From Rouxiella chamberiensis (lineage in GTDB: Bacteria > Pseudomonadota > Gammaproteobacteria > Enterobacterales > Enterobacteriaceae), in contig NZ_CP114058.1 of NCBI RefSeq assembly GCF_026967475.1, forward strand, positions 496,001 through 560,000: a stretch of 64,000 nucleotides of DNA, read 5' to 3'. The notes under the pieces were generated by a model. The model searched no databases. It saw only the letters and a program-made list of their open reading frames with translations, and had not been told where the DNA came from. Every line of letters begins with the position of its first letter. The first letter of the stretch is position 1. Positions 9,551 through 19,236 of this stretch are shown here, piece by piece. The position numbers and the translations under genes are program-made.

Positions 9551-10486
9551 ATGCAGGATGTCAGCACCATAAATTTTCGTGCCTTGCTGTTTTTTATCGG
9601 CGTTTTCGATGCGCAGAGTTTTTCCGTGGTGGCGCGGCGCGAAGGTGTTTCCGCTTCGATGGTGTCGCGCGTCATTCTGCAACTTGAAGATACGCTGGGC
9701 CAGCAGCTGTTTTATCGCAATACGCGCGCAGTGATCCCGACCGAGGCAGGGCGGCTGTTTATCGACTCTGCGCGCGCGATGACCGAGCAGTTGAGCGAGG
9801 CGCGCAAGCAGCTGCAAGACCGCTCGCTCGAACCGTCCGGCCTGATTCGCATCAACGCGCCCGTGTTTTTTGGCCAGCGGCACATTGCGCCGTGGCTGAC
9901 CGGTCTGTCAACGCGTTACCCAAAACTTTCCATTGAATTGACGCAAACCGATGACTATATCGATCCGCATCGCGATGCCTCCGACGTGATTTTTCGCATC
10001 GGCACCCTGACCGACTCCTCGTTTCACGCACGCGTGTTCGGCACCCAGCGTTATCATCTCGTGGCCTCGCCGAACTACGTGAGGGAGCACGGCGCGCCAA
10101 CGACACCCAGTGAAATCTCGCAGCACCGCAGTCTGGTTTACCGCGGTTCATCCGGCCCGAATCGCTGGCTTTTCAGAAAGCCCGGCGCAAGCTGGACCCA
10201 TCTTCCCGTCGCCGCACTGCTGACGTCCAACAATGCCGAGTCGCTTCTCACCGCAGGGCTGGGCGGAATGGGCATCATGCTCTTTCCCGACTGGCTGATA
10301 GGCGACAGCATCAAAAAAGGGTGTCTGGTGCGGGTCATGACCGATTTCGAGGCGGCCATCAAGACCGAAGCGCAGCACATTGCGGCCATCTATCCCAACG
10401 CCCGTCATCCTCCGCTCAACATGAGAGCCGTAATCGACTATTTTGTCGAGGTCTATGGGTCGCCCATGTACTGGCAGTTTGATTGA
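9551..10486 (+). CDS. LysR-family regulator next to the DUF606 pair
   Basis: A 311-residue LysR-type regulator. The winged HTH is at residues 13-70 (FFIGVFDAQSFSVVARREGVSASMVSRVILQLED), followed by the linker and a type-2 periplasmic-binding-like effector domain from about residue 95. ATG 9551 was chosen because AGGA precedes it and the HTH starts at the usual distance; an in-frame extension back to 9233 would run through the divergent gene. Divergent from the DUF606 pair, so it probably controls that pair. Effector unknown. Confidence 0.85.
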   Translation: MQDVSTINFRALLFFIGVFDAQSFSVVARREGVSASMVSRVILQLEDTLGQQLFYRNTRAVIPTEAGRLFIDSARAMTEQLSEARKQLQDRSLEPSGLIRINAPVFFGQRHIAPWLTGLSTRYPKLSIELTQTDDYIDPHRDASDVIFRIGTLTDSSFHARVFGTQRYHLVASPNYVREHGAPTTPSEISQHRSLVYRGSSGPNRWLFRKPGASWTHLPVAALLTSNNAESLLTAGLGGMGIMLFPDWLIGDSIKKGCLVRVMTDFEAAIKTEAQHIAAIYPNARHPPLNMRAVIDYFVEVYGSPMYWQFD

Positions 10487-10593
10487 ACTCTTGGAGTGAG
10501 AAGACGGGAAATGCCAGTCTGACCCGGTTTTTCGAAAAGTCGTGTCGCTTGTCTATACTTTCTTATTCTCTGGAATATCAATAAGGAAGAACG

Positions 10594-11714
10594 ATGCGAT
10601 TAAAAGTGATGTTATTAGGTGCATTGGCAGTTTCTTCATGGGCAGTAACGAATGTTGCAATGGCCGATGCTAAACCCGAAATTATTGGCAGGCTGGACAA
10701 ACCGGTTCCCGATCCTTCGGGAATAGCGGTGAGTTCCAGCAATCGGGTATTTCTAGGATTCCCTCGTCACGCCGATAATCATTCCTGGTATGCGCTGGGA
10801 GAGCTGAAAAATAACAAGGTCACGCCTTATCCCGATAATATTCTGGGCAGCACGCAAAAAGGGCATTATGCAGACTGGCTGGTTTCGCCGCACGGCATGT
10901 ATATCGACAAAAACGATGTGCTGTGGGTACTGGACGACGGCAAGCGGGCGGGCGAAAGCGAAATTCCCGAAGGCGCTGCAAAGGTCATTGGAATCGATAC
11001 CAAAACCAATAAAGTGGTTCATAAGGTGATAATTCGCAAACCGGTGCTCAATTCCGGTTCGCATTATAACGATCTGCGGGTCGATCTTTCGCATGGTGCC
11101 GAGGGCACAATCTATATCGCCAACTCCGGCTTCAAAGAGCATTTTTCGCTGGTGGTCATGGATATTGCGACAGGGAACCAGAAAGAAGTGCTGGTGAACC
11201 ATTATTCCACTTCGCCAGAACCAGGCTTTGTGGCTTTTCTTGAAGGCAAACCGCACAAATATGATTTCAATAACCAGACCTTCCCACTGGGGGCGCAGAC
11301 GGTATTTCAATCAGCCCCGATAATAAGACGCTTTACTGGACGGCACTCAGCGGCCGTAATTTGTACAGCATTCCCACTGCGATATTAAGCGACTTTTCTC
11401 AGTCCGAAACCAGCCTGGAAAAAAACGTTAAATTCGAAGGCCAGCATCCCGCCAATGATGGTTTGGCCGAAGACGAAAATGGCAATATCTATTTTGGTGC
11501 CTTTGAACAGGAATCATTGGTAAAACGCGACAAGCAGGGGAATTACACGCTTATTGCCCATGATGAAAAGAATTTCGGCTGGCCAGACGGTCTGGCGTAT
11601 AAAAATCATTATCTGTACGTCACGCTGGGTCAGTGGAACCGTCTGGCGGATATGAACGGCGGCAAGGATCTGCGTAAGCCACCGTATCTGGTGATGCGGG
11701 TTAATGTCGATTAA
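10594..11714 (+). pseudogene. Secreted MRJP/SMP-30-like beta-propeller protein, frameshifted
   Basis: The N-terminus (MRLKVMLLGALAVSSWAV...VAMA) is a Sec signal peptide with a likely cleavage after VAMA at residue 24. The remainder resembles the major-royal-jelly/SMP-30 beta-propeller group (DPSGIAVSSSNRVFLGFPRH, SPHGMYIDKNDVLWVLDDG, DLRVDLSHGAEGTIYIANSG, GLAEDENGNIYFGAFEQ). The frame breaks in a run of five Gs near 11290; six Gs give PLGGADGISISPDNKTLYWTALSGRNLYSIP and restore about 373 residues. A lactonase-like activity is possible for such propellers but is not shown. A single gene. Confidence 0.75.
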
Positions 11715-11835
11715 AGGCGGTTATCGAAAAACGATGTAATTTAGTTTTGAATCCGTAGAGGATGCATGCTTTACCCTCTACGGACAGTTAACCCTGTAAT
11801 TTCTGCGCGCAAACACCTGCCCGCAAAGAGTGTGA

Positions 11836-12157
11836 TTAAAGAAAATCCTGCCGCTGCGGCGTAAAAGTATCCAGCAATACGCCTTTCTCCAGACAGAGAC
11901 ACCCATGCATCACATTTGGGGCTTTATAAAGCGTATCTCCTGCCTGCACTTCGCGGGTTTCATCACCAATCGTGAATGTAAATCGGCCACTCAGCACATA
12001 AGTCAGCTGCTCGTGCACATGATTGTGCATCGGCCCGACCGCGCCTTGCTCAAAAGACACTTCGACCGCCATCAGGGATCCCTTGTGCGCCAGAACCACG
12101 ACGACTTACGCCGTCACCCAAATCTTGTAAGGGGCACTCTTTCTTGTAAATGAACAC
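11836..12157 (-). pseudogene. kdgF: KdgF cupin, uronate ring-opening protein, one-base frameshift
   Basis: KdgF speeds the linearisation of 4,5-unsaturated galacturonate in pectin breakdown. Most of the protein is intact: VLAHKGSLMAVEVSFEQG, the cupin motif HNHVHEQLTYVLSGRF with metal-binding histidines and glutamate, AGDTLYKAPNVMHGC, and the ending LLDTFTPQRQDFL. The expected N-terminus (FIYKKECPLQDLGDGVSRR) reads from GTG 12157 in another frame; one surplus base near 12107 separates them. The GTG lies 3 bases after the ogl stop, with GAGGA across that stop, so the gene is coupled to ogl. Repaired length is about 106 residues. Confidence 0.8.
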
Positions 12158-12160
12158 GGT

Positions 12161-13342
12161 TTATTCCTCACCTAATGACGTTAATAAAGACTGCGGTATT
12201 TCAGCAAGATAGAGCGCCGTTAGCCCTTCATAATCGCTGGTAAACAAGACGTGGCGATCGTCAGGCGAGAAAGAAGGGTGTGGATGAGTGACCTGACGAT
12301 CGCCATCAAGCACCTGCCAGGAACTGTTATGGGCTGCCAGCGGCGCAAAGCGGCGCGTTTTCGTATCAAAAATGTATAACCACGGATCATTTTCAATGCG
12401 ATGGCTGGCGGTGTCTTTGACATCCATCGGCGTGCCGGAACCGTCTCCGACCAAAAGCGTGCCATTTTCGTTACTCATTAGATGCGAACAGGCCGGCATG
12501 GTCATCAGGCTGCTGTCTTCGCCTGTTTCGGGGTCATAGCGGCGAATATACCGCGCATGATGGCCTTTCAGATAAGAGACATAGAGGAGGGCAGAGCCAT
12601 CGGGCACCCAAAATTCATGGGTGCAACTTTCGCCCGCCGCATGTTCCTTCACTTTGCGAACCCGGCTTCCGTCTTCATTCACCAGCCACATGCGCGCATC
12701 GACGAGGTCATGCGGGCCTTCATGACAAAACGCCACCGTCTTATCGTCGAAAGGACGATAGATGGGATGCCCGATCCACTGATTTTCCTGATGAATAACC
12801 CGAGATTTCCCATTAAGCAAGTCTACGCACGTCAGCCGACAGTGCGGATTGCTGTGATAAAAGTCCTGAAATATCTTCCAGTCGGAAAGCGCAACCCAGT
12901 CTTTGGCAAGAATTTCAATGCCGACCAGACGTGTGCATTCACTGTTCGCCACCCAGGTTCCATAACCTACCCAGTCGTGCGGCACCTGATAAATGGTTTC
13001 TTCGCTGAAATCCGCCAGTGAAACCCGGCACAGACTGCGCTCGTGTTTAACGTAATAAAGATAACGATCGTCGGGCGACAGGAACCCGCCAAAGGTATTG
13101 TCACCCGCGCCCTCCGTAAGTTGCACCGCTTTTTGAGCGCCTATATCGAGGAGGTAGTAGTTTCGGTGACCGTCGAACTCGCCCGCAAAAAGCAGTCGAT
13201 TGCCATCGCGGGTAAAGCATTTCTGATAGAAATAGTTACGATGACACACTACATCGGGAGGCGTTAACCGCGTGACATGGGCACCGGTCTGCGCATCCTG
13301 CACCGTTTTAAAGTTGAATTGAATCTGTGTGCCTTTGGCCAT
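12161..13342 (-). CDS. ogl: Oligogalacturonate lyase
   Basis: A 393-residue cytoplasmic PL22 lyase that cleaves short oligogalacturonides, mainly unsaturated digalacturonate, to the monomer. No signal peptide is present, as expected. Family features include TRLTPPDVVCHRNYFYQKCFT near the start, GHRNYYLLDI, CHEGPHDLVDARMW, the histidine-rich GESCTHEFWVPDG and VTHPHPSFSPDDRHVLFTSD; the conserved histidines bind manganese in this family. It is followed directly by kdgF and shares a regulatory gap with a divergent oligogalacturonide transporter. A KdgR-like box lies 49 bases upstream of the start, so repression by KdgR is likely. Confidence 0.92.
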   Translation of the reverse strand: MAKGTQIQFNFKTVQDAQTGAHVTRLTPPDVVCHRNYFYQKCFTRDGNRLLFAGEFDGHRNYYLLDIGAQKAVQLTEGAGDNTFGGFLSPDDRYLYYVKHERSLCRVSLADFSEETIYQVPHDWVGYGTWVANSECTRLVGIEILAKDWVALSDWKIFQDFYHSNPHCRLTCVDLLNGKSRVIHQENQWIGHPIYRPFDDKTVAFCHEGPHDLVDARMWLVNEDGSRVRKVKEHAAGESCTHEFWVPDGSALLYVSYLKGHHARYIRRYDPETGEDSSLMTMPACSHLMSNENGTLLVGDGSGTPMDVKDTASHRIENDPWLYIFDTKTRRFAPLAAHNSSWQVLDGDRQVTHPHPSFSPDDRHVLFTSDYEGLTALYLAEIPQSLLTSLGEE

Positions 13343-13390
13343 GACTCACCTCATGATGAACAATAAATCACTGCTGACGGAGATGAAATA

Positions 13391-13409
13391 ATTGAAACAT
13401 CATTTCAAT
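13391..13409. promoter_or_regulatory. KdgR-like operator upstream of ogl
   Basis: ATTGAAACATCATTTCAAT is a 19-base near-palindrome that matches the known KdgR consensus (AATRAAAYRNYRTTTYATT) closely. It lies between the ogl start and the rest of the divergent gap, where a repressor would block transcription. Confidence 0.75.
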
Positions 13410-13429
13410 TATTTAAAAACCACTTATTG

Positions 13430-13800
13430 CATCTTGCAGGTTCAAGAAGGGGGATTTTTGAGCGAAATGTAATCCCGGTCACAAAAAATGCGCCTTGTGC
13501 GAGCCACTAACGAGATTTCCAATAAGCAAAGCTTAAGTTTTCAGTTGAGTTTTATGTTTGACCACAAGCCCAATGCAGAAGATTTAGGGAGTGTGAAGAA
13601 AAAATAATGACTTTAAATCAGATGAATATGTGAAAAGCACGTGCTTCACCGCGCCTTGGCTATAGGCAAATATCTAAAAGCTGACCTCATTAATTATAAG
13701 AATGCTACGTGTGTCTCAAATATGGGCAATAAAACCGCCGCGGCGCGCTTTATCATGAGCCAACTCACATTTTTTCTGCCCGCCTGAATATATAAAACGA
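13430..13800. other. Intergenic region between ogl and transporter, no gene
   Basis: About 370 bases with no supported reading frame. It separates the two KdgR-like boxes and presumably holds the divergent promoters and perhaps a CRP site, but I see no clear CRP palindrome. Confidence 0.35.
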
Positions 13801-13810
13801 ACACTCAAAA

Positions 13811-13829
13811 AATGAAACGATGGTTCATT
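13811..13829. promoter_or_regulatory. KdgR-like operator upstream of the transporter
   Basis: AATGAAACGATGGTTCATT is a near-perfect palindrome matching the KdgR consensus, ending 29 bases before the transporter ATG at 13859. Its position argues against the earlier ATG at 13820, which lies inside the box. Confidence 0.78.
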
Positions 13830-13858
13830 TTTATTTGTTCTCATTGGGCGGACACATA

Positions 13859-15424
13859 ATGATCGCAGAAAAACCGATTCTATTCAGGCATCAACTGGCG
13901 TATGGCGGTGGAAATTTACTGGGCAGCGGAGCGCTGGCTATCGCGGGGATATGGTTGTTGTATTTTTACACCACCTTCTGCGGGCTGACTTTGCTGGAAG
14001 CGTCGGCAATCTTCTCGATAGCCAGCATTATTGATGCCCTCAGTAATCCTCTGATGGGTTATCTTTCTGATAATTTTGGTAAAACCCGGCTCGGTAAACG
14101 ATTTGGCCGCCGTCGCTTCTTCATTTTGCTGGGCATTCCGTTAATGCTGTTTTATCCCTTACTGTGGATCGACGGTTTTGGTTTCTGGTATTACCTCACC
14201 ACCTATGTGATTTTCGAATTGATCTATACCTCTGTCATGGTGCCTTACGAAACGCTGGCCACCGAAATGACCACCGATTTCTCTGCACGCTCAAGACTCA
14301 CCGGGTACAAGGCGATTTTCGGCAAGATAGCCAATTTTCTGGCGGCGCTCATTCCCGGCCAATTTATTTTGCTCTACGGAAAATCCTCGCCCGCGCCGTT
14401 TTTCTATACCGCAGTGACCTATGGGGTCATTTTGTGTATCGCGATTGCCGTGCTTTACCTGTCATCCTGGGAGCGGCCGGTAGAAGAGACGACACCGGTC
14501 GATGAAAGGAAAATGACGCTGACGAAGACGTTGACCACACTGGTGAAAGACATGAAATCGATTTTCCATTTACGCGTATTTCGCAAACATCTGGGCATGT
14601 ATCTCTGCGGTTTCGGTGCGGAATGGCTATTTGCCTCACTCTTTACCTACTTCATCATTTTCGTTCTGCAATACGATCCCGGTATGGTCGCAGGATTAAA
14701 CAGCCTGAACTCGCTCCTGCAACTGTTTTCTACCGCCATCTTTATCGGACTCTGTGTGAAGAGAGGCTTTAGCAAACCCTATATTCTCGCACTCGCAATT
14801 GTGGTGTTTTCGGTAACCTGCTACAGCCTGCTTTACTTTCTGCATCTGCCGCAACAATACGCGACGGCGGCCATGCTGGCGATTACCGTGGTTTTTGGTA
14901 TAGGAACGGGCGGCGTCTATTACATTCCGTGGACGGTTTACACTTTTCTGGCCGATATCGATGAAGTGTTTACGGGCCGCCGCCGTGAAGGGATTTATGC
15001 GGGTGCCATGACCTTCTCGGGTAAGCTGATGCGGTCGGTCATTGTTTTCAGCATGGGCGCGATATTGAGTCTCTATGGCTTTCAATCGAAATCCCTTTCG
15101 CAGCCTGAAAGCGCGGTCACGGCGATTGCCGTGGTGTTCAGCGTGGGCGTGATGGGTCTGGCATTGATGGGCATGGTGTTCAGTTATCAAATGAAACTGA
15201 ATCGCAAGGCACATCTCGTCGTGCTCGGAGAAGTCGCCAGAATCAAGGCGGGCGGCCATCTCATGATGATAAAACCCGAAGTGCGCGCAGTTATTGAAGA
15301 GCTGGTGGGGTATTCCTACGAGCAGTGCTGGGGCAACAGCAACGTGTGCCGCAGCATTTTCGACACCCCTGCCGTGGACGTTGGCGAGCCGGAAACCCTT
15401 GAACGCTCCGCCCGGCATCTTTAA
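13859..15424 (+). CDS. togT: Oligogalacturonide transporter, GPH family (TogT-like)
   Basis: A 521-residue glycoside-pentoside-hexuronide cation symporter with about 12 membrane helices. It has GPH landmarks such as DALSNPLMGYLSDN and the cytoplasmic RLGKRFGRRRFF loop, and a VPYETLATEMTTDFSARSRLTGYK segment. The polar C-terminal tail (from about residue 465) is longer than usual. ATG 13859 (MIAEKPILFRHQ) fits the family start and follows GGGCGG; the upstream ATG 13820 overlaps a KdgR box. Divergent from ogl-kdgF, so it imports the oligomers that Ogl cleaves. Symbol by context and similarity. Confidence 0.82.
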   Translation: MIAEKPILFRHQLAYGGGNLLGSGALAIAGIWLLYFYTTFCGLTLLEASAIFSIASIIDALSNPLMGYLSDNFGKTRLGKRFGRRRFFILLGIPLMLFYPLLWIDGFGFWYYLTTYVIFELIYTSVMVPYETLATEMTTDFSARSRLTGYKAIFGKIANFLAALIPGQFILLYGKSSPAPFFYTAVTYGVILCIAIAVLYLSSWERPVEETTPVDERKMTLTKTLTTLVKDMKSIFHLRVFRKHLGMYLCGFGAEWLFASLFTYFIIFVLQYDPGMVAGLNSLNSLLQLFSTAIFIGLCVKRGFSKPYILALAIVVFSVTCYSLLYFLHLPQQYATAAMLAITVVFGIGTGGVYYIPWTVYTFLADIDEVFTGRRREGIYAGAMTFSGKLMRSVIVFSMGAILSLYGFQSKSLSQPESAVTAIAVVFSVGVMGLALMGMVFSYQMKLNRKAHLVVLGEVARIKAGGHLMMIKPEVRAVIEELVGYSYEQCWGNSNVCRSIFDTPAVDVGEPETLERSARHL

Positions 15425-15516
15425 AGGGGGCGGGAGCACTGTGTAGACTTTTACCTCGACCCGCCGTGTCTCGCCGCCCGGGAACGACAGGGCGAGGCGC
15501 GCGTTAGACAGTGATT

Positions 15517-16489
15517 TCAGGACTCCTGATGCAGAGACTGCATGACGCGGGCATGTTCTTCGGGGCCGAGACAGACAAAACTCGGCAGCATGTCATTCGC
15601 CGCCTGTTTCAAGCTTTCAATCAAGGTATAAATGCTGGGCCGCGGCGGTTTTGACTGCGGCGTGATAACCCCAAAATAGTAAGGAATTTCAACATCCAGC
15701 TCGCGAAGTACCACACCCGCTACCGGTAGACCATAGGCCGTAACGGGTTCCAGAATCGCCACCCCCAATCCTGCACGAATACAGGCCAGAATATTGACTG
15801 ACGAGTTGGTTTCAATGACATCGGCGGGCTGGACGTCTGCCTTGCGCAACACCTGCTCATAACGCCTGCGCAGACGGTAAGGATTGTAAGGGGTGATCAG
15901 TTTGCGCGCGCTCAAGTCCGTTAACTTCACCTGTGGCTGCTGCGCCAGAGGATCGTCCTCACGCAGCGCCAGCACGCAACGCGACTGACCAATCCAGTGC
16001 ACCTGCACGCCCTGATGTTCGAGCGGCAGACTGCTGATGCCGATTTCCGCCTGACCCGTGATAATCGCGTGCGCCGTCTGCTCCGCCGAATCGGAAAGGA
16101 TCTGCACCGAGTCATTCAACTGAATAGCCGCCAGCGCCGCCGGCAGCAACCCCGAAGACATCGACGGCGTTGCGGCAATCATCAACGGGCTTTTTTCCTC
16201 TTTCCAGATTTCGTTGGCTCGCCGCCGAATTTGCTGCAATGAAATCAGTGCCGTTTCAACGTATTCGTGGAGCCGCAGCGCCTGTTTCTGTCGGATGAAT
16301 ACGTGGCCCGTTGCGCACGAAAAGCGGATAACCGATGGCGTTTTCAAGATCCTGAATCAGCCGCGAGACAGCAGGTTGCGAACGCTGCAACACTTTTGCC
16401 GCCGCCGTGACGCTGCCTGAAGAGATAACCGCGGAGAACGCCTCGAGCTGGCGCAGATCCAGATCGCTGAGGGAGGTCATTTTCGGCAT
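15517..16489 (-). pseudogene. LysR-family regulator, frameshifted, divergent from the FMO operon
   Basis: The N-terminal 65 residues hold the winged HTH (LDLRQLEAFSAVISSGSVTAAAKVLQRSQPAVSRLIQDLE). The rest (LHEYVETALISLQQIRRRANEIWKEE, then a substrate-binding-like domain ending in ARVMQSLHQES) is in a different frame. The shift lies near 16305, after HPTETG; it needs a one-base loss or two-base gain to read HPTETG-ALRLHEY. Repaired length is near 320 residues. It is read divergently from the flavin monooxygenase operon, 177 bases away, and is its likely regulator. Confidence 0.8.
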
Positions 16490-16555
16490 CGAAATTCCTT
16501 ATTTATGACAGAAAGATGTCTGTTTAAAAAAAACCAATTGCAATTTTTGTATAAG

Positions 16556-16570
16556 CTAATTATTAATTAG
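16556..16570. promoter_or_regulatory. Perfect 15-base palindrome in the LysR/FMO gap
   Basis: CTAATTATTAATTAG is a perfect palindrome around a central T, midway between the divergent LysR gene and the operon start. Size and place fit a LysR-type box (T-N11-A type), but AT-rich palindromes arise by chance more easily. Confidence 0.4.
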
Positions 16571-16666
16571 TATTAAGAATACGCATACAACATCAATCAT
16601 AATGCGTTTTTCATATAATAGATTAGACGATTTCATTGTTTGTTATGCCGACCACCAGGGGTTCTC

Positions 16667-18178
16667 ATGTCTGAACAGCAAGTGTCTGCACATCACGTGT
16701 CTGCACCGGATACTACACCTTCACAGGGCAAAAACGCAGTCGGATTGGCCGCGCTGGAAATGCGCCTGCAAGAAGATCTGGCTCTGCTGGAACTTCCGGC
16801 CAAGCCGTGGGTTCCCGCACGCACGCATCATGGCGAAGCGGTGCGCGATGTGGTGGTCATCGGTGCCGGGATGTGCGGACTGGCGGCCACGGCGAAGCTG
16901 ATTCTGACGGGCATAACCAATGTCGTCGCCTATGACGCCGCACCTGCCGGTCTTGAGGGACCCTGGGTCACGTTCGCCCGCATGGAAACTCTGCGTTCAC
17001 CGAAATCCCTGCACGGCCCGGCGCTGGGTCTGCCGCCGTTGACTTTCCGGGCGTGGTTTACCGCGCAGCAGGGCACGGCTGCCTGGGAAGCGCTGGACAA
17101 AATTCCCAAGGACTTATGGATGGCGTATCTGGTCTGGTACCGCAAGGTGCTTGACCTACCTGTACACAACCAGATACGGATGACCGGAATTTCCGCCGTC
17201 GGCGACCTGATTGCGCTGGAACTCGATGGCGCGGAAACAGGCCGCGTGCTCACCCGTCGTCTGGTGCTGGCAACCGGACGTTCCGGATTGGGCGGCTTTG
17301 CCGTGCCGGATTTCCTGCAGGGCGTCGACCCGAAATTCTGGGCGCACTCCGCCGATGATATCGATTTTTCCCTGCTGAAAGGCAAACGTGTCGCCGTCAT
17401 TGGCGCTGGCGCGTCTTCGATGGATAACGCCGCGACGGCGCTGGAAACGGGCGCAGGGTCTGTCGATCTGCTGATCCGCCGCAAGGAAATGCCGCGCATC
17501 AACAAGATGACCGGTATCGGCAGTCAGGGCGTGGTGCTCGGCATGCAGCATCTTCCCGATGCGTGGAAATGGAAGTTTGTCGACTACACCGCCTCGACCC
17601 AAACGCCGCCGCCGCGCGCGTCGACACTGCGCGTGTCACGCCACGACAATGCCCGTTTCCTGCTCGACTGCGGCATTCTCGACGTCAGGGAAGAGGCGGG
17701 CGAGTTGCTTATCGATACAACGCAAGGTCCGCTGCGCTACGATTTTCTGATTGCCGCCACCGGCTTTTCAAATGATTTTACGGGGCGTCCGGAATTTGCC
17801 GCGCTGGCGGCGCACATTCGCAGCTGGGCCGATAATCGCTATACCCCCGATATGGGCACACCTCGCACCAATATGCTGGAAGCGCCGGATCTTGGCCCGT
17901 CCTTCGAGTTTCAGGAGCGCGTGGCGGGAGAGTGCCCGATGCTGGCCCATATTCACTGCTTCAATGACGCCGCGATGCTGAGCCACGGCAAGGTTTCCGG
18001 TGATATTCCGGCCGTAAGCGCCGGTGCCGAAAGACTGGTGCGCGGTATTGCCGCGTCGCTGTTTGCCGACGATGTCGACACGCATTTTGCCAATCTGGTT
18101 GCCTACGACAACCCTGAACTTCAGGGCGACGAATGGACGGATTCCACCCCTTTGCTGAAACAGGAGCGCGCGTTGTGA
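16667..18178 (+). CDS. FAD/NAD(P)-binding monooxygenase-like protein
   Basis: A 503-residue flavoprotein with two dinucleotide motifs: GAGMCGLAA at about residue 66 for FAD, and VAVIGAGASSMDNA at about 240 for NAD(P). Between them are ATGRSGLGG and later a FLIAATGFSNDF segment; the layout resembles flavin-containing monooxygenases. ATG 16667 (MSEQQVS) is chosen over upstream in-frame codons in the divergent promoter region. It is first in an operon with two AhpD-like genes and an amino-acid-type ABC importer, overlapping the next gene by 4 bases. Substrate unknown; the context suggests oxidation of an imported amino-acid-like compound. Confidence 0.8.
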   Translation: MSEQQVSAHHVSAPDTTPSQGKNAVGLAALEMRLQEDLALLELPAKPWVPARTHHGEAVRDVVVIGAGMCGLAATAKLILTGITNVVAYDAAPAGLEGPWVTFARMETLRSPKSLHGPALGLPPLTFRAWFTAQQGTAAWEALDKIPKDLWMAYLVWYRKVLDLPVHNQIRMTGISAVGDLIALELDGAETGRVLTRRLVLATGRSGLGGFAVPDFLQGVDPKFWAHSADDIDFSLLKGKRVAVIGAGASSMDNAATALETGAGSVDLLIRRKEMPRINKMTGIGSQGVVLGMQHLPDAWKWKFVDYTASTQTPPPRASTLRVSRHDNARFLLDCGILDVREEAGELLIDTTQGPLRYDFLIAATGFSNDFTGRPEFAALAAHIRSWADNRYTPDMGTPRTNMLEAPDLGPSFEFQERVAGECPMLAHIHCFNDAAMLSHGKVSGDIPAVSAGAERLVRGIAASLFADDVDTHFANLVAYDNPELQGDEWTDSTPLLKQERAL

Positions 18179-18657
18179 TTGACGCCATTGACAAGGCTGC
18201 CGGTCTTTCGCCGGATGATGCCATTTATAAAGCACGACGTTTTCGCCCGGAATTCGTCGAAGGAGCCGAACTGTGCCGTCTATCGGTGCTGTCGCCCAAA
18301 GACGATCAGGGACTAGCCCCCGACCTGCGCACCGCGCTGGCGCTGCGTATGGCCACGTTGAACGCCGATGAAAATCTGATGCAAACCTATGAGGCGCAGC
18401 TCGCCTCGCTCAATCCTTCTTCATCGCTGCGCGAACTCGCGAAGGGAAGTGAGAGTCTGCCGCAACCTTTGGCGACGCTGGCGCGTCATGTGGATTTTGT
18501 CACCTTGACGCCAAGTCAGGCCGAAGCCGCCGACATCACGCGGCTCGAGCAGGCAGGCTTCAACAACGGGCAGATAGTGGCGCTTTCCGAGCTGATTGCC
18601 TACGTCAATTTTGAAACGCGCGTAGCCACCGGCCTGCGCCTGTTGGGGTTGGCATGA
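18175..18657 (+). CDS. CMD-domain protein, Avi_7170-like
   Basis: A 160-residue protein resembling the carboxymuconolactone-decarboxylase-fold family named after Avi_7170 (TIGR04029). The start is the GTG at 18175, overlapping the TGA of the preceding gene. It lacks the CxxC redox motif of true AhpD proteins: the matching region reads ITRLEQAGFNNGQIVALSELIAYVNFETR. Its partner gene overlaps by 4 bases and has the motif, so the two may work as a pair. Exact activity not known. Confidence 0.75.
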   Translation: MIDAIDKAAGLSPDDAIYKARRFRPEFVEGAELCRLSVLSPKDDQGLAPDLRTALALRMATLNADENLMQTYEAQLASLNPSSSLRELAKGSESLPQPLATLARHVDFVTLTPSQAEAADITRLEQAGFNNGQIVALSELIAYVNFETRVATGLRLLGLA

Positions 18658-19223
18658 TTCCTTTAGTGACATTAAAGCCGCTGAACTGGCATCCGCACAT
18701 CGCGCCCGTCAGTCTTGATACCGCTCGCGCGGATCAGCTCGAGGCGATGAAGGTGACGCCATCCAATAAAAAGGTGTCGGACTATGTGCGCACGCTGGCT
18801 CATGATCCGCAAAGCTATGTGGCGCGCACCGTGCTGTTCAACGCCATCATGTATGTCGAAGGCGGCCTGAACCGTGCCGATCGCGAGTTGGGTGCGCTGG
18901 GTGCCTCGATTATCAACGGCTGTAAATATTGTGCAGTAGTACACGCCCGTCGCCACGCGCAGCTGACCAAGAGTGAAAAAGTGGTGTCGGCGCTGTATTT
19001 CGACAAGGCAGAAACACTCGCTCCGCGCGATGCCGCCATTTACCGCTTTGCCCGTCGGCTTTCGGTTACGCCTTCCGTGGCCACGAAAGAAGACATCGCC
19101 GCACTGCGCGACGTCGGCATGAACGACGTTGAAATTATCGACCTTATTCACGCCATTTCTATTTTTGGCTGGGCCAATCGCCTGATGCACGTACTCGGCC
19201 ATGCCGACAGCGAAAAATCATAG
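18654..19223 (+). CDS. Alkylhydroperoxidase-domain protein, Avi_7169-like
   Basis: A 189-residue AhpD-like protein resembling the family named after Avi_7169 (TIGR04030). The redox motif is visible as GCKYCAVVHA at about residue 84: CxxC followed four residues later by histidine, as in AhpD. The start is the ATG in ATGA at 18654, overlapping the CMD gene. In the operon it could handle peroxide made by the flavoprotein or act on the substrate itself (inference). Confidence 0.8.
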   Translation: MIPLVTLKPLNWHPHIAPVSLDTARADQLEAMKVTPSNKKVSDYVRTLAHDPQSYVARTVLFNAIMYVEGGLNRADRELGALGASIINGCKYCAVVHARRHAQLTKSEKVVSALYFDKAETLAPRDAAIYRFARRLSVTPSVATKEDIAALRDVGMNDVEIIDLIHAISIFGWANRLMHVLGHADSEKS

Positions 19224-19236
19224 GACACCCACGAAC

